NCBI GenBank assembly: GCA_910584375.1
Contig: CAJUAH010000005.1
Location: 119,329-183,328, forward strand
Length of the DNA: 64,000 bases
Reading direction: 5' to 3'
Source: an uncultured Acetatifactor sp.
Lineage (GTDB): Bacteria; Bacillota; Clostridia; Lachnospirales; Lachnospiraceae
This document shows positions 52,365 through 61,901 of the stretch, one piece after another. The notes beneath the pieces were generated by a model that was given only the letters and a program-made list of their open reading frames with translations, was not told the DNA's origin and did no database searches. The position numbers and the translations under genes are program-made. Every line of letters begins with the position of its first letter. Position 1 is the stretch's first letter.

Positions 52365-52880
52365 ATGTCAGAAATGTGGTATGTAGTACAGGTGATGACC
52401 GGCCGGGAGGCCGATCTGCGGGAGTTGATCACTCGCTGTCTGAACCGGGAACTGCTGGAGGACTGTTTTTACCCCACCTATGAGGCGTCCTACAAAAAAA
52501 GAGGGCAACGCCAGATCGTCCAGCGAAGGCTGTTTCCGGGATATCTGTTTCTGGTGACGGAAGATATTCTGGCAGTGGAGCAGGAACTGCGGATGATCCC
52601 GGACATGACAAAGGTCTTGAAGACCGGTCAGGAGGCGATACCGCTGACCCAGGCGGAGCAGGAATTTCTGGAACAATATTTGAACGGAGAGCATGTGCTG
52701 CCCATGAGCCGGGGGTATAAATCCGGCGATGAGATCCGCATCACCGAGGGGCCCTTTGCAGGATATCAGGGACAGCTCAAGGCCGTGGATCGGCACAATC
52801 GGTACGGGGTCATCAGCCTTAAGATGTTCGGGCGGAATGTAGATATGCGCTTTGGACTGGAAGTGGTGGGGAAAGTGTGA
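52365..52880 (+). CDS. loaP: NusG paralog LoaP (transcription antiterminator)
   Basis: 171 residues: NGN domain (WYVVQVMTGREADLRELI, then LFPGYLFLVTED) and KOW motif (GDEIRITEGPFAGYQGQLKA). Specialised NusG paralogs of this type travel with long polysaccharide or polyketide operons and prevent termination within them, recognising an RNA hairpin in the leader. A hairpin at 54659-54689 before the first glycosyltransferase gene is a candidate element. ATG 52365 follows GGAAAGGG. Confidence 0.9.
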   Translation: MSEMWYVVQVMTGREADLRELITRCLNRELLEDCFYPTYEASYKKRGQRQIVQRRLFPGYLFLVTEDILAVEQELRMIPDMTKVLKTGQEAIPLTQAEQEFLEQYLNGEHVLPMSRGYKSGDEIRITEGPFAGYQGQLKAVDRHNRYGVISLKMFGRNVDMRFGLEVVGKV

Positions 52881-52963
52881 TATACTGGGAGTGGTCATAC
52901 TTGGGATGACGGATGAAATTCGCAGTTGATTAATCCTCCGTATGACGGAAAGGGGATATAAAC

Positions 52964-54619
52964 ATGGGCATGTATCTCAACAGTGTCGCTCCCTATATGA
53001 ATTATCGGGAAATGGCTGCCGATCCTTATTATGTGGATAAATCCGCTATGATCAAAGAATTTATGGAGACCCTGGGTACCCCCGATAAGTATATCTGTAT
53101 CACCAGACCCAGAAGATTCGGTAAGACGGTGATCGCCAATATGCTGGCGGCTTTTTTCTCAAAGGGCATGGACAGCAGGGAAATATTTCAGAATCTGCGG
53201 ATTGCGGAGACTGCCGGATACGAAAGGCATTTAAACCGGCATGACGTTATCTATATAGATTGCAGCGTTGTTCCAGAGAACTGTCGCAGTTATCGGCAAT
53301 ATATACAATATATTTCGCAGGGGATCAAGGCAGATCTGGCTGAGGTCTATCCGTATATCGAACCGGACAGCGGTAAGTCCCTATGGGATCTGTTGATGCA
53401 GATCTGCCTTAAGGAGAACGGCAAACGGTTTTTCTTTATTCTGGATGAGTGGGACTGCGTATTTCACCTTTCCTGGGTATCTGCGGCTGAGAGAGAAAAG
53501 TATCTGCTGTTCCTGCGTTCCCTGCTGAAGGGTCGGGCGTATGTGGAACTGGCCTACATGACCGGTATACTGCCAATTGTAAAGTATTCCGACGGATCGG
53601 AACTGAATATGTTCGCGGAGTATCAGATGACTACCATGGAGAGGTTCAGCGAATATTTCGGCTTTACAGAGCAAGAAGTGGATCGGCTGTACGAGGTCTA
53701 TACACGCGAAAAAGGGGACATAAGCGAGAGTCGTCTGTCATATAACGTATCTAGAACAGATCTGCGGGAATGGTATGACGGGTATCATACATTTGACGGA
53801 AAGAGGCTGTACAATCCAAGATCCGTTATCATGGCGCTGAAAAATAACAGGGTGGGAAATTACTGGACAGGGTCGGGCGCTTACGATTCCATCTTTTATT
53901 ATATTCAAAACGACCTGGCAGAAGTCAGAGACGATCTGGCCCTGATGGTGGCGGGAGAGCGGATCCCGGCCAGGATCCAGGAATATGCTGCCACGGCTTA
54001 CTGCCTGGAGAGCAGGGATCAGATCTATTCCGCAATGGTGGTGTATGGGTTGCTGACTTACGAAGACGGAAAGGTGTTTATCCCCAACAGGGAATTGATG
54101 GCGAAGTATGAAGAGCTGCTGCTCCATAAGGAATCCCTGGGGTATATCTACGAGCTGGCCAGTCTCTCCAATCGGATGTTATACGCAACTCTGCACGGGG
54201 ATACGAAGACCATGGCGGCTATCCTGCAACGAGCCCATGACACGGAGACGCCGATCCTGGCCTACAACCATGAGACAGAGCTGGCGGCTGTTGTGAATCT
54301 GGTGTATCTTGCCGCACGCGACGAGTATCATGTGGAACGGGAGGACAAGGCAGGCAAGGGATATGTGGATTTTATATTTTATCCCTATGATCCCCGGAAA
54401 GACGGGATTATCCTGGAGCTCAAGGTAGATCGGGGGCCGGAGGAGGCCATACGGCAGATTAAAGAGAGAGATTACGCTCTCCGGTTTAAGGGGAAAGCAG
54501 GAGAGCGGAACCGATGCGGGGGACGGATCCTGGCTGTGGGGATTGGGTATGACAGGGGGAGTAAGGAACACCGGTGTTTGGTGGAGGAGCTGGGAAAGTG
54601 TAAGGATATAATTAATTGA
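52964..54619 (+). CDS. AAA-ATPase-like/PD-(D/E)XK nuclease fusion protein
   Basis: 551 residues. N-terminal AAA-like domain with ITRPRRFGKTVIANMLAAFF (Walker A variant) and FFILDEWDCVF (Walker B), then a helical middle and a C-terminal nuclease-like domain with YVDFIFYPY and GIILELKVDRGPEEAI (D...ExK). The family is abundant in gut Clostridia and Bacteroides and is often present in many copies; its role is unknown. It stands between loaP and the glycosyltransferases without an obvious functional tie. Confidence 0.87.
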   Translation: MGMYLNSVAPYMNYREMAADPYYVDKSAMIKEFMETLGTPDKYICITRPRRFGKTVIANMLAAFFSKGMDSREIFQNLRIAETAGYERHLNRHDVIYIDCSVVPENCRSYRQYIQYISQGIKADLAEVYPYIEPDSGKSLWDLLMQICLKENGKRFFFILDEWDCVFHLSWVSAAEREKYLLFLRSLLKGRAYVELAYMTGILPIVKYSDGSELNMFAEYQMTTMERFSEYFGFTEQEVDRLYEVYTREKGDISESRLSYNVSRTDLREWYDGYHTFDGKRLYNPRSVIMALKNNRVGNYWTGSGAYDSIFYYIQNDLAEVRDDLALMVAGERIPARIQEYAATAYCLESRDQIYSAMVVYGLLTYEDGKVFIPNRELMAKYEELLLHKESLGYIYELASLSNRMLYATLHGDTKTMAAILQRAHDTETPILAYNHETELAAVVNLVYLAARDEYHVEREDKAGKGYVDFIFYPYDPRKDGIILELKVDRGPEEAIRQIKERDYALRFKGKAGERNRCGGRILAVGIGYDRGSKEHRCLVEELGKCKDIIN

Positions 54620-54658
54620 GACGAAATGTTTACGAATTAGTTTTCAAAGCAGAAAGCA

Positions 54659-54689
54659 GATGCGGCGTACCAAAATGGGACGCCGTATT
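54659..54689 (+). terminator. Hairpin between the AAA/nuclease gene and the glycosyltransferase cassette
   Basis: GCGGCGTACC (54662-54671), loop AAAAT, GGGACGCCGT (54677-54686), with flanking A-T pairs. It may be a terminator (only a weak A/T-rich tail follows) or a candidate LoaP recognition hairpin at the start of the AT-rich cassette. Confidence 0.5.
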
Positions 54690-54730
54690 ATATTACGGGA
54701 AAATAAAGAGGAAACAGGAGGCCAGAGATT

Positions 54731-55882
54731 TTGACTGATAGCAAGCTGAATATTGCGATGTTTGGGCACAAGCATGTCATGTCGCGTGAAGGCGGGGTTG
54801 AAATTGTAGTTAATGAGTTGGCTACAAGGATGGCTGCCAGAGGCAATCAAGTTGTTTGTTATGACCGCAAAAGTTCTCACATCAGCGGCGGAAAATTGGA
54901 TGAACGCAGGGAATATAAAGGTGTAAAAATTATTCCGGTGTTTACAATCGAGTGTAAAGGTCTTGCCGCTATGACGTCCTCTTTTTTTGCTGCCTGGAAA
55001 GCCGCATGGAGTAAAGCCCATGTTGTTCACATTCATGCTGAAGGTTCTGCCGCTATGTGTGGCATATTGAAACTACGGGGTAAAAAAGTAGTAGTTACCG
55101 TTCATGGATTGGACTGGGCTAGGGCCAAATGGGGCGGACTTGCCGCCAGGTATATAAAGTTTGGAGAAAAACAGGCTGCCAAACAGGCTGATGAAATTAT
55201 CGTGCTATCTCGGAATATGCAGGAATATTTCAAATCTACCTATAATCGCGACGCAGTTTTTATCCCAAATGGAGTGACACGACCGGAGATTAGAGCAGCA
55301 GAGGAAATAAAAAGAATATGGAATTTGGAGAAAGATTCATATGTCCTCTTTCTTGGCCGTATCGTTCCGGAGAAAGGACTGCGGTATTTGATAGAGGCCT
55401 GGAAAGGAATTTGTACAGAAAAAAAATTGGTAATAGTGGGCGGGTCTTCTGACACAGAAAAGTTCCTGAATGAGATAAAAACTGTGGCAGGCAAAAATGT
55501 GATTTTCACAGGATTTCAGCAAGGCAGGGTTCTTGAGGAATTGTACAGCAACGCTTACATTTATACCCTTCCTTCGGATCTTGAAGGCATGCCTCTCACT
55601 CTTTTGGAGGCAATGAGTTATGGGAACTGCTGTGTGATCTCTGATATTCCGGAATGTGTTGAGATAGTAGAAGACAGGGCGGCGGTATTTCAAAAAGGGA
55701 ATATTGGAGGCTTGAAAAAGGTACTGCAGGAACTGCTGGATGATGAAAAAAAGGTTCAGAAATATAAGGATGGGGCAGCGGACTATATTATAAAAAAATA
55801 TAACTGGGAGGATGTTGTTGATCTTACATTGGATCTATACAGGAAAGGATTTGAAAACGTTCAGAATAGCATGGTTTTGTAA
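54731..55882 (+). CDS. Glycosyltransferase family 4
   Basis: 383 residues, GT-B fold. FGHKHVMSREGGVEIVVNEL at the N-terminus and the C-terminal donor site with LFLGRIVPEKGLRYLIEAW, the PSDLEGMPLTLLEAMSYG block (E-x7-E) are typical of retaining GT4 enzymes. TTG start at 54731 follows AGGAGG by 9 bases. From this gene on, base composition drops clearly, marking the variable EPS cassette. Confidence 0.92.
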   Translation: MTDSKLNIAMFGHKHVMSREGGVEIVVNELATRMAARGNQVVCYDRKSSHISGGKLDERREYKGVKIIPVFTIECKGLAAMTSSFFAAWKAAWSKAHVVHIHAEGSAAMCGILKLRGKKVVVTVHGLDWARAKWGGLAARYIKFGEKQAAKQADEIIVLSRNMQEYFKSTYNRDAVFIPNGVTRPEIRAAEEIKRIWNLEKDSYVLFLGRIVPEKGLRYLIEAWKGICTEKKLVIVGGSSDTEKFLNEIKTVAGKNVIFTGFQQGRVLEELYSNAYIYTLPSDLEGMPLTLLEAMSYGNCCVISDIPECVEIVEDRAAVFQKGNIGGLKKVLQELLDDEKKVQKYKDGAADYIIKKYNWEDVVDLTLDLYRKGFENVQNSMVL

Positions 55883-55924
55883 TTGTATCCGGGATTTCAT
55901 AAGAAAACAGACAGGAGAAATAGC

Positions 55925-57022
55925 ATGCATACGAATCAGAAAAAATTAAACGGTACGGTGATTGTCACATATCGTTGCAACGCACGGTGCTCTATGTGTA
56001 ATCGGTATAAAGCGCCATCTAAACCGGAGGAAGAACTGAGTGTTGAGACGATCAAAAAGCTGCCAAGAATGTCTTTTACAAACATTACCGGTGGTGAGCC
56101 GTTCATCAGGACTGACCTTCCCGATATCGTCCGGGAGCTGGATAAGCTCTCAGATCGGATTGTCATCAGTACTAACGGATTTTTCACAGATCGAATTGTG
56201 GCTCTCGCTAAAGAGTTCCCTCATATCGGTATTCGTATCTCAATCGAAGGTCTTGAGAACACGAACAATGAGATCAGAGGCTTAGACAATGGCTATCAAC
56301 GCGGGTATCAGACGCTGAAGACACTTCGTGAAATGGGGATGAAAGATATTGGTTTCGGCATGACAGTACAGGATAGGAACGCGCCTGATCTTGTTCCGCT
56401 CTATGACCTTTCCGATGAGCTGGGTATGGAGTTTGCCACGGCAAGTCTACACAATAGCTTTTATTTTGTGGAAACCAGAAATATCATTCATGACCGTCCG
56501 ATGGTGGCCCGGAATTTTGAGAGTTTGATCAATAAGCTGCTGAAGAGCGGAAGTCCGAAGAAATGGTTTCGGGCATATTTTAATCATGGCCTGATTAATT
56601 ATATTTACGGTCAACCCCGTCTGCTGCCATGTGATATGTCCTTTGACACTTTTTTTATTGACCCATATGGCGATGTTATGCCCTGTAATGGGACGCAGGA
56701 TAAAGAAGTCATGGGAAATCTCAATACACAGAATTGGGATGAGTTGTGGGACAGCCCGGAGGCTGAAAAAGTGCGGCAAAAAGTTTGTCACTGTGACCGT
56801 AAATGCTGGATGATCGGGTCTGTCTCCCCTGCTATGCATAAGTATATCTGTAAACCGGCATGGTGGGTTGTGCGCCATAAAGTCAAGGGAGTATTCAGCA
56901 AGAAACCGTACAGCATGTATGAGAACAGGATTTGCCGTGACTATCGGGACGGAAAAATTACTAAGGAACAACTGGATAGGTACAGCACCTGTGACATAAG
57001 CGCTATTTTCAGTGATGGATAG
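55925..57022 (+). CDS. Radical SAM protein with SPASM-like C-terminus
   Basis: 365 residues. The SAM cluster motif CNARCSMC (Cys18, Cys22, Cys25) lies near the N-terminus, with NITGGEPFIR as the SAM-binding segment. The C-terminal part has CNGTQDKEVMGNLN and a CHCDRKCW cluster resembling a SPASM auxiliary Fe-S site, followed by a further 70 residues. It probably modifies a sugar, lipid carrier or peptide in the EPS pathway; substrate unknown. Start follows CAGGAGAAA. Confidence 0.9.
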   Translation: MHTNQKKLNGTVIVTYRCNARCSMCNRYKAPSKPEEELSVETIKKLPRMSFTNITGGEPFIRTDLPDIVRELDKLSDRIVISTNGFFTDRIVALAKEFPHIGIRISIEGLENTNNEIRGLDNGYQRGYQTLKTLREMGMKDIGFGMTVQDRNAPDLVPLYDLSDELGMEFATASLHNSFYFVETRNIIHDRPMVARNFESLINKLLKSGSPKKWFRAYFNHGLINYIYGQPRLLPCDMSFDTFFIDPYGDVMPCNGTQDKEVMGNLNTQNWDELWDSPEAEKVRQKVCHCDRKCWMIGSVSPAMHKYICKPAWWVVRHKVKGVFSKKPYSMYENRICRDYRDGKITKEQLDRYSTCDISAIFSDG

Positions 57023-57095
57023 AAAAAAGCCAAATATAAACGGCACAGTATAGAGCGGTTTTGAAATGTAAAGACATAAAAGAAAGGGTACGGGA

Positions 57096-58199
57096 ATGCA
57101 AGATAGAAAGACAAATTTGGACTTTCCTTTGATCTCCGTCATTGTTCCGGTGTATAACGCAGCCCAATTTCTCGGCGGAATGATAGACTCTATCATATCA
57201 CAGTCATTTTCAGATTTTGAACTTATACTTATTGACGATGGCTCCAGTGATGGTTCGGCGGAAATCTGTGATAAGTACGCAGAACAAGACAGACGGGTTG
57301 AGGTTATTCATAAAGAGAATGAAGGAATATCAAAGACCCGGAATCTGGGTATAATGAGAGCCAGGGGGAAATATATATGTTTCTGCGACCATGATGATTT
57401 TCTTATGCCGGACGCATTAAAAAATTTATATGAGGCCTTAGAAAATACAAAAGCGGATATGATTCATGGTGCGACTCCGATCAGATACAGTGCCCAATAT
57501 AAGAAAGAAGTACCTCTTTCTGTAAGCAAAGTGGATTTTGACAGTGCCAAAGAAGACATATTTGATAGATACGCTGAGGTTTTCACCTTGTGTCAGACGA
57601 TTTGGGGGGCATTGTACTGCACCGAATTTATCACAGGAAATAATATTGAGTTTCCCGTAAAGTATACGAGCGGGGGCGAGGATGCAGTGTTCTTTTTCAG
57701 AATATTACAGGCCGGAGCAATAATAAAGTGCATTCCTCGGGAAGTATATATTCATATATTGCGGGATGGACAAAGCGCCTCTTCAAGATATAGCTCGAAT
57801 TTTTTTTTATATCATTTTGAATTTTCGGAGGAGGAGTTTACTTATTTGTCAAGACATGAAAAAGCGGAGATTTGGCTACAACGCTGGTTCTTTTTTTTCA
57901 GGCAGGTACTTCTTTTGCTTTCTGACCCCAACAGTGGCTTAAGTTACTTCCAAAAGAAAGATTATTTGAAAAGATTTTTACAACTCGATTCTTCGCAATA
58001 TGCGATGAAACATTTATCAGAAGTTTCAGACATTAGAATCTCTGATAAATTTTTGAGAGTCAGCAAATTGTTTCTGAGACTCGGGAATTCTCATTTACTG
58101 TTGCTTATGGGAAAGGCCGGACAATGGATGCGAAAGAACATCGGCGGGAATCTGATATTAAAACAGAAAGGCGCAATCGAATATAATGCAAAATCATAA
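57096..58199 (+). CDS. Glycosyltransferase family 2
   Basis: 367 residues. GT-A motif set: LISVIVPVYNAAQFLGGMID, LILIDDGSSDGS, and the DXD-like CDHDDFLMPDAL; TSGGEDAVFF is the acceptor-side ED motif. The last 130 residues are hydrophobic and aromatic. Overlaps the next gene by 14 bases. Assigned as an inverting sugar transferase of the repeat unit. Confidence 0.93.
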   Translation: MQDRKTNLDFPLISVIVPVYNAAQFLGGMIDSIISQSFSDFELILIDDGSSDGSAEICDKYAEQDRRVEVIHKENEGISKTRNLGIMRARGKYICFCDHDDFLMPDALKNLYEALENTKADMIHGATPIRYSAQYKKEVPLSVSKVDFDSAKEDIFDRYAEVFTLCQTIWGALYCTEFITGNNIEFPVKYTSGGEDAVFFFRILQAGAIIKCIPREVYIHILRDGQSASSRYSSNFFLYHFEFSEEEFTYLSRHEKAEIWLQRWFFFFRQVLLLLSDPNSGLSYFQKKDYLKRFLQLDSSQYAMKHLSEVSDIRISDKFLRVSKLFLRLGNSHLLLLMGKAGQWMRKNIGGNLILKQKGAIEYNAKS

Positions 58200-59487
58200 A
58201 CAGGGGGCCCAAAATCAAATATTTTCATTTTCCTGCTTTGACCCTATAGGGAATCAGGGGGGCGTATCAAAGGTTATTCGTGAACATATGCAATTGTTTC
58301 AGGATGCGGGTTATCGCTATGCTCTTTTGTTTCCTGTAGCAAAAGTTAAGACGAAACTTTGGGGAAATTTGATAAACAATAAATTTCAGGCCCTTATTTC
58401 CACTGGAGATATCTGCGACCAAATTGCAAAAGCAGACAAAACAGATGAGATTCATTTACATCATCTCATGAGGATGAGACTGGATGAAGTAACTAAGATT
58501 GTTGATCAGTGTAAAATCCCTGTAAAATTCTTTGTCCATGATTTTTATTGTTGTTGTCCCTCCATTAATTTTATGGACAGCACGGGGAAATATTGCGGTG
58601 ATTCCGCCGTCAGCGAAGAAAAATGCCGCCACTGCGCGCTGTATGAAAGTGCGTCAAGGCATAGGGAGCATATGGAAAAGTTTTTCCGAATGCTGGAAGA
58701 CCGGTTGACTGTGGTAGCGCCTTCTCAATACGCGCTTTCTGCCTGGTTGAAGAGCTTTGGAGAAATAAAGTGTCACACAAAAGTAATGCCGCTACAGAGA
58801 GCTGAGGGAGCTTACGCAGGGAATAGTGGCATTCGCAAAACAGGCGAACCGCTACGTATTGCGTATGTAGGATCCTGTATGTCGATCAAGGGATATGCTC
58901 AATGGAAAACTGCGGTTGCGGCCTGTAAGATAGAAAAGAAAAATTATCAGTTTTATGTTTTCGGCGATGCAAAGGAAAAGATTGACGGTGTGATAAACAT
59001 TTCGGTAAATGTGGGTAAAGTCGCAACAGATATGGTGGATAAGTTGCGCAAATATGAAATAGATGTTGCAATCATTAATTCTCTCTGCGGAGAGACGTAT
59101 TCTTATACTTTTCATGAATGCCTTGCTGCTAACGCTTATATAGTGACCAACCGATTTAGCGGTAATGTTGCAACTAAAGTATTTGACAATAGAAATGGAA
59201 CTGTTCTGGAAAGCCCGGATGACCTGACAGATTTTCTTATATGTGAGGAAACGTTGCGTTCCTGTATCATGTATTTCAAAAAAATATCTTCTCCGCCAGA
59301 TAAAATGGTTCCCAACACGGATATTGTGAAGATGGTATCAGGCACGGTTAAGACGCCAGAGGAAGTTGTCTGCAATACAAAGCGGCCTGAAGTTATTTCT
59401 CCTCAGAAAATTCTGCAACGTTTATACGCAAAATTCATGACCGTCGGCTATCGAATTGCCCGTTATATTAAGGAGGTATCGCTTTGA
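58186..59487 (+). CDS. Glycosyltransferase, GT-B type (family 4/1-like)
   Basis: 433 residues. N-terminal FDPIGNQGGVSKVIREH and HLHHLMRMR match the acceptor domain of GT4-like enzymes; FVHDFYCCCPSINFMDSTGK with HCALYE is a cysteine-containing insertion seen in some family members. The donor half (IAYVGSCMSIKGYAQWKTAV and YTFHECLAANAYIV) supports the call. Overlaps the upstream GT2 and downstream wzy genes. Confidence 0.85.
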   Translation: MQNHKQGAQNQIFSFSCFDPIGNQGGVSKVIREHMQLFQDAGYRYALLFPVAKVKTKLWGNLINNKFQALISTGDICDQIAKADKTDEIHLHHLMRMRLDEVTKIVDQCKIPVKFFVHDFYCCCPSINFMDSTGKYCGDSAVSEEKCRHCALYESASRHREHMEKFFRMLEDRLTVVAPSQYALSAWLKSFGEIKCHTKVMPLQRAEGAYAGNSGIRKTGEPLRIAYVGSCMSIKGYAQWKTAVAACKIEKKNYQFYVFGDAKEKIDGVINISVNVGKVATDMVDKLRKYEIDVAIINSLCGETYSYTFHECLAANAYIVTNRFSGNVATKVFDNRNGTVLESPDDLTDFLICEETLRSCIMYFKKISSPPDKMVPNTDIVKMVSGTVKTPEEVVCNTKRPEVISPQKILQRLYAKFMTVGYRIARYIKEVSL

Positions 59488-60725
59488 GAGAAAGAAAGCT
59501 GGTATTGAGACTGACCCCTCACATGCTCCAAAAGGATATCATATTGTTTCTAATCTGTCTGTACATATTTTCAAGGGATTTGTTTCCGCTCTGGGTAGAA
59601 ATAGGCATACTGTCGTTGGCATCAGTACTGACTGGACTTCACCTGCTGAACGCTAAAAGGCTGGAAATGTCAAAAATGCTTGTGTTATATCTGGTGACAT
59701 TTCTCTTTGTGCTGATAAATAATGCAAATATAAAAAACATGGAGTTCAGAAATATTACCGAGTATTTTATGGCATTTTTACTTTTTTTGGACTTCAAGCG
59801 TGAGAAAGGGTGGGCGGGTGCAATGATTTCCATGCTGGTTTTTGGGGGAATGATTCATGCGATTGCCACAATAGTACTCTATTTTGCCCCGGATTTTTAT
59901 AGACAGAATATTCTTACGCTGTTTGATCTGTCGCAGCAGCGGGAATTGCTTTCCCAATATAATCATGGATGGATGCCGGGACTTGCCCCGCATTACAGCA
60001 CAAACGGAATGTATCTTGGAATTGGACTTGGCGCAGCCTTTGTAAAAGCGACGGCGAAAAGAGGGAAAAGAAAAATATTTTCTTATATCGTTCCCGGAAT
60101 CATTCTTCTGGCATTGCTTATGACCGGCAAGAGAGCACATGTTTTGTTTAGCGTCGCAGCATGCTGTGCTGTCATAGTGTTGCGGCTTAATCGTAAAAAT
60201 GTTCTTAAGCTTTTTAAGATTGTTCTTTTTGCGTTTTTCTCTGCGCTTATAATTTATTGGATTTCGAGCTATATTCCGGCTGTTGCTAATGTGTTTAACC
60301 GTTTTATTGAAACTGCTAAATCAGGAGATGTGACCATGGGGCGTAGAAAGCTCTGGGGTACTGCTATCATGCTGTGGAAACAAAATCCTCTGTTTGGTAT
60401 AGGATGGGATCGTTATAAATATCTGGCACCGTCTCTGGTCGGCTTTTTCCTGAATGTACACAATGTTTATATTCAGCTATTGTGCGAGGTGGGAGTGGTA
60501 GGAGCGGGAGTGTTCTATATATTTTTTATAACGGCGTTTATTTATTCGGTTAGGGTGATAAGGCTGTTCTTTAAATCATCGGAAAGTATATTATCTTATG
60601 CGGACAGAACGACGGTTCTGTTTGGTATATATATATGCAGATTTTCTTTCTTTTGTATTGTGTTACGGGGAATCCGCTATATGATGCACCCACTTTCTTT
60701 CCTTATATTTTTTCCTGCGCGATAG
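59484..60725 (+). pseudogene. wzy: O-antigen polymerase/ligase-like protein (Wzy), frameshifted at a (TA)5 tract
   Basis: Polytopic membrane protein of the Wzy/O-antigen ligase group, about 10 segments, with HYSTNGMYLGIGLG in a periplasmic-type loop and FGIGWDRY plus HNVYIQLLCEVGVVG near the C-terminus. As written the frame ends at 60725 after an unlikely tail (ICRFSFFCIVLRGIRYMMHP). Removing one TA from the tract at 60626-60635 instead gives GIYMQIFFLLYCVTGNPLYD and a frame to 60799, overlapping the next gene by 10 bases, which is the normal family C-terminus. TTG start follows AAGGAGG. It may be inactive or phase variable. Confidence 0.85.
60626..60635 (+). repeat. (TA)5 dinucleotide tract in wzy
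   Basis: Five TA units followed by TG. Four units (or seven) would restore the conserved C-terminal frame of Wzy. A tract of this length can slip, although it is short compared with classical phase-variation repeats. Confidence 0.7.
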
Positions 60726-60789
60726 CTGAATACTATCACGATAATTATTGTTCCCGAACCGCGAAGACTTTAACGGAGGGCAGAACAAT

Positions 60790-61884
60790 ATGCGTATAGG
60801 TATACTGACATTTCAGTTTGCAAGTAATTATGGGGCGCTTCTCCAGGCCTATGCGCTCAGGGAGACGCTTAAATCCATGGGGCATGAGGCTGAGATTGTT
60901 AATTATGTGTCTGACTTTTGTCTAAAAGCTTATTCAGCCAATCCCTTCGCTCATTTGCCGGATATAAAGTCTTGTGTTTCGTTTGCCTTGCGCTTACCGC
61001 ACTATTGCAGTCAAAAGTCCTACTTTGACAGGTTCAGACATGAGGAGCTGGAAATTTACTCCAAAGCAATATGTCATAAAGAGGAACTGACGGAGTATTT
61101 GATGAAGTTTGACACAGTAGTTATTGGCAGCGATCAAGTATGGAATCCTGAACTGATTAATGGGGACACCACATATTTTGCCGATTTTGCGGATCAAATA
61201 GCCTGTGTATCCTATGCAGCCGGTATTGGAATGTCGGATGCGCTGACTCCTTTACAGTTAGAAAAATTGCAAAGAAATCTGAAAAATTTTAAATATATTT
61301 CTCTACGGGAGAGTGCGGCCGTTGCTCTATTGCAAACTTTTGTCCCGGAAACTGTCAGAATCGCTCCGGATCCGGTTTTTCTGCTCCCACCGGAAAAATG
61401 GAGAAAACTGGCAGAGGTGCCTACGAAGTTTGACGGACATAAAAAATATATCTTTTACTATTCACTGGGTGGGAAGAGAAATCCGCGCCTGACAGACAGC
61501 ACGATAAAATGCTCTGAGAAGTACGGTCTGCCGATTGTCGCGTCGCACCCGGCATCGAAAAAAAACTGTATTTCGGGAAAGCAGGCCTACAAGGCGGGTC
61601 CCAAAGAATTTTTGCATATGGTATTGAATGCAGAAATTGTGTGTTCCGATTCGTTTCACGCATTGGCGTTTTGTGCTCTGTTTGGGAAAAAAGCTTTTAT
61701 TGTGCCGAAAAATCCACAGGATTCAAGAATTATCTCTCTGATCGGCAATCTCGGAATGGATATTTCGGAAAACGGATTCTATGCGTTTGATACATGTGCG
61801 GACAAGGTTGCATATGAAAGGCGGAATGGATACAGCGTTATCCAGGAGATGCTCCATGCAGTTTTGGCAGAATCGGAATTGTAA
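60790..61884 (+). CDS. Polysaccharide pyruvyl transferase family protein
   Basis: 364 residues. N-terminal GILTFQFASNYGALLQAYAL, VVIGSDQVWNPEL and YAAGIGM are the signatures, with SDSFHALAFCALFGK near the C-terminus. These enzymes add pyruvate ketals from PEP to sugars of EPS. Proteins with F420H2-dehydrogenase beta-like domains (see 63314) frequently occur with them. ATG 60790 follows ACGGAGGG. If wzy is in frame, the two genes overlap by 10 bases. Confidence 0.93.
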   Translation: MRIGILTFQFASNYGALLQAYALRETLKSMGHEAEIVNYVSDFCLKAYSANPFAHLPDIKSCVSFALRLPHYCSQKSYFDRFRHEELEIYSKAICHKEELTEYLMKFDTVVIGSDQVWNPELINGDTTYFADFADQIACVSYAAGIGMSDALTPLQLEKLQRNLKNFKYISLRESAAVALLQTFVPETVRIAPDPVFLLPPEKWRKLAEVPTKFDGHKKYIFYYSLGGKRNPRLTDSTIKCSEKYGLPIVASHPASKKNCISGKQAYKAGPKEFLHMVLNAEIVCSDSFHALAFCALFGKKAFIVPKNPQDSRIISLIGNLGMDISENGFYAFDTCADKVAYERRNGYSVIQEMLHAVLAESEL

Positions 61885-61901
61885 GAGAATGGTGGCGGCT
61901 T

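Noticed and set aside
52104..52386. Reading frames upstream of loaP (52128 extension and a 37-residue frame from 52273 to 52386)
   Set aside because: The extension lacks a binding site and has an unlikely composition; the short frame ends in CQKCGM, which looks zinc-ribbon-like, but this is too little to call a gene.
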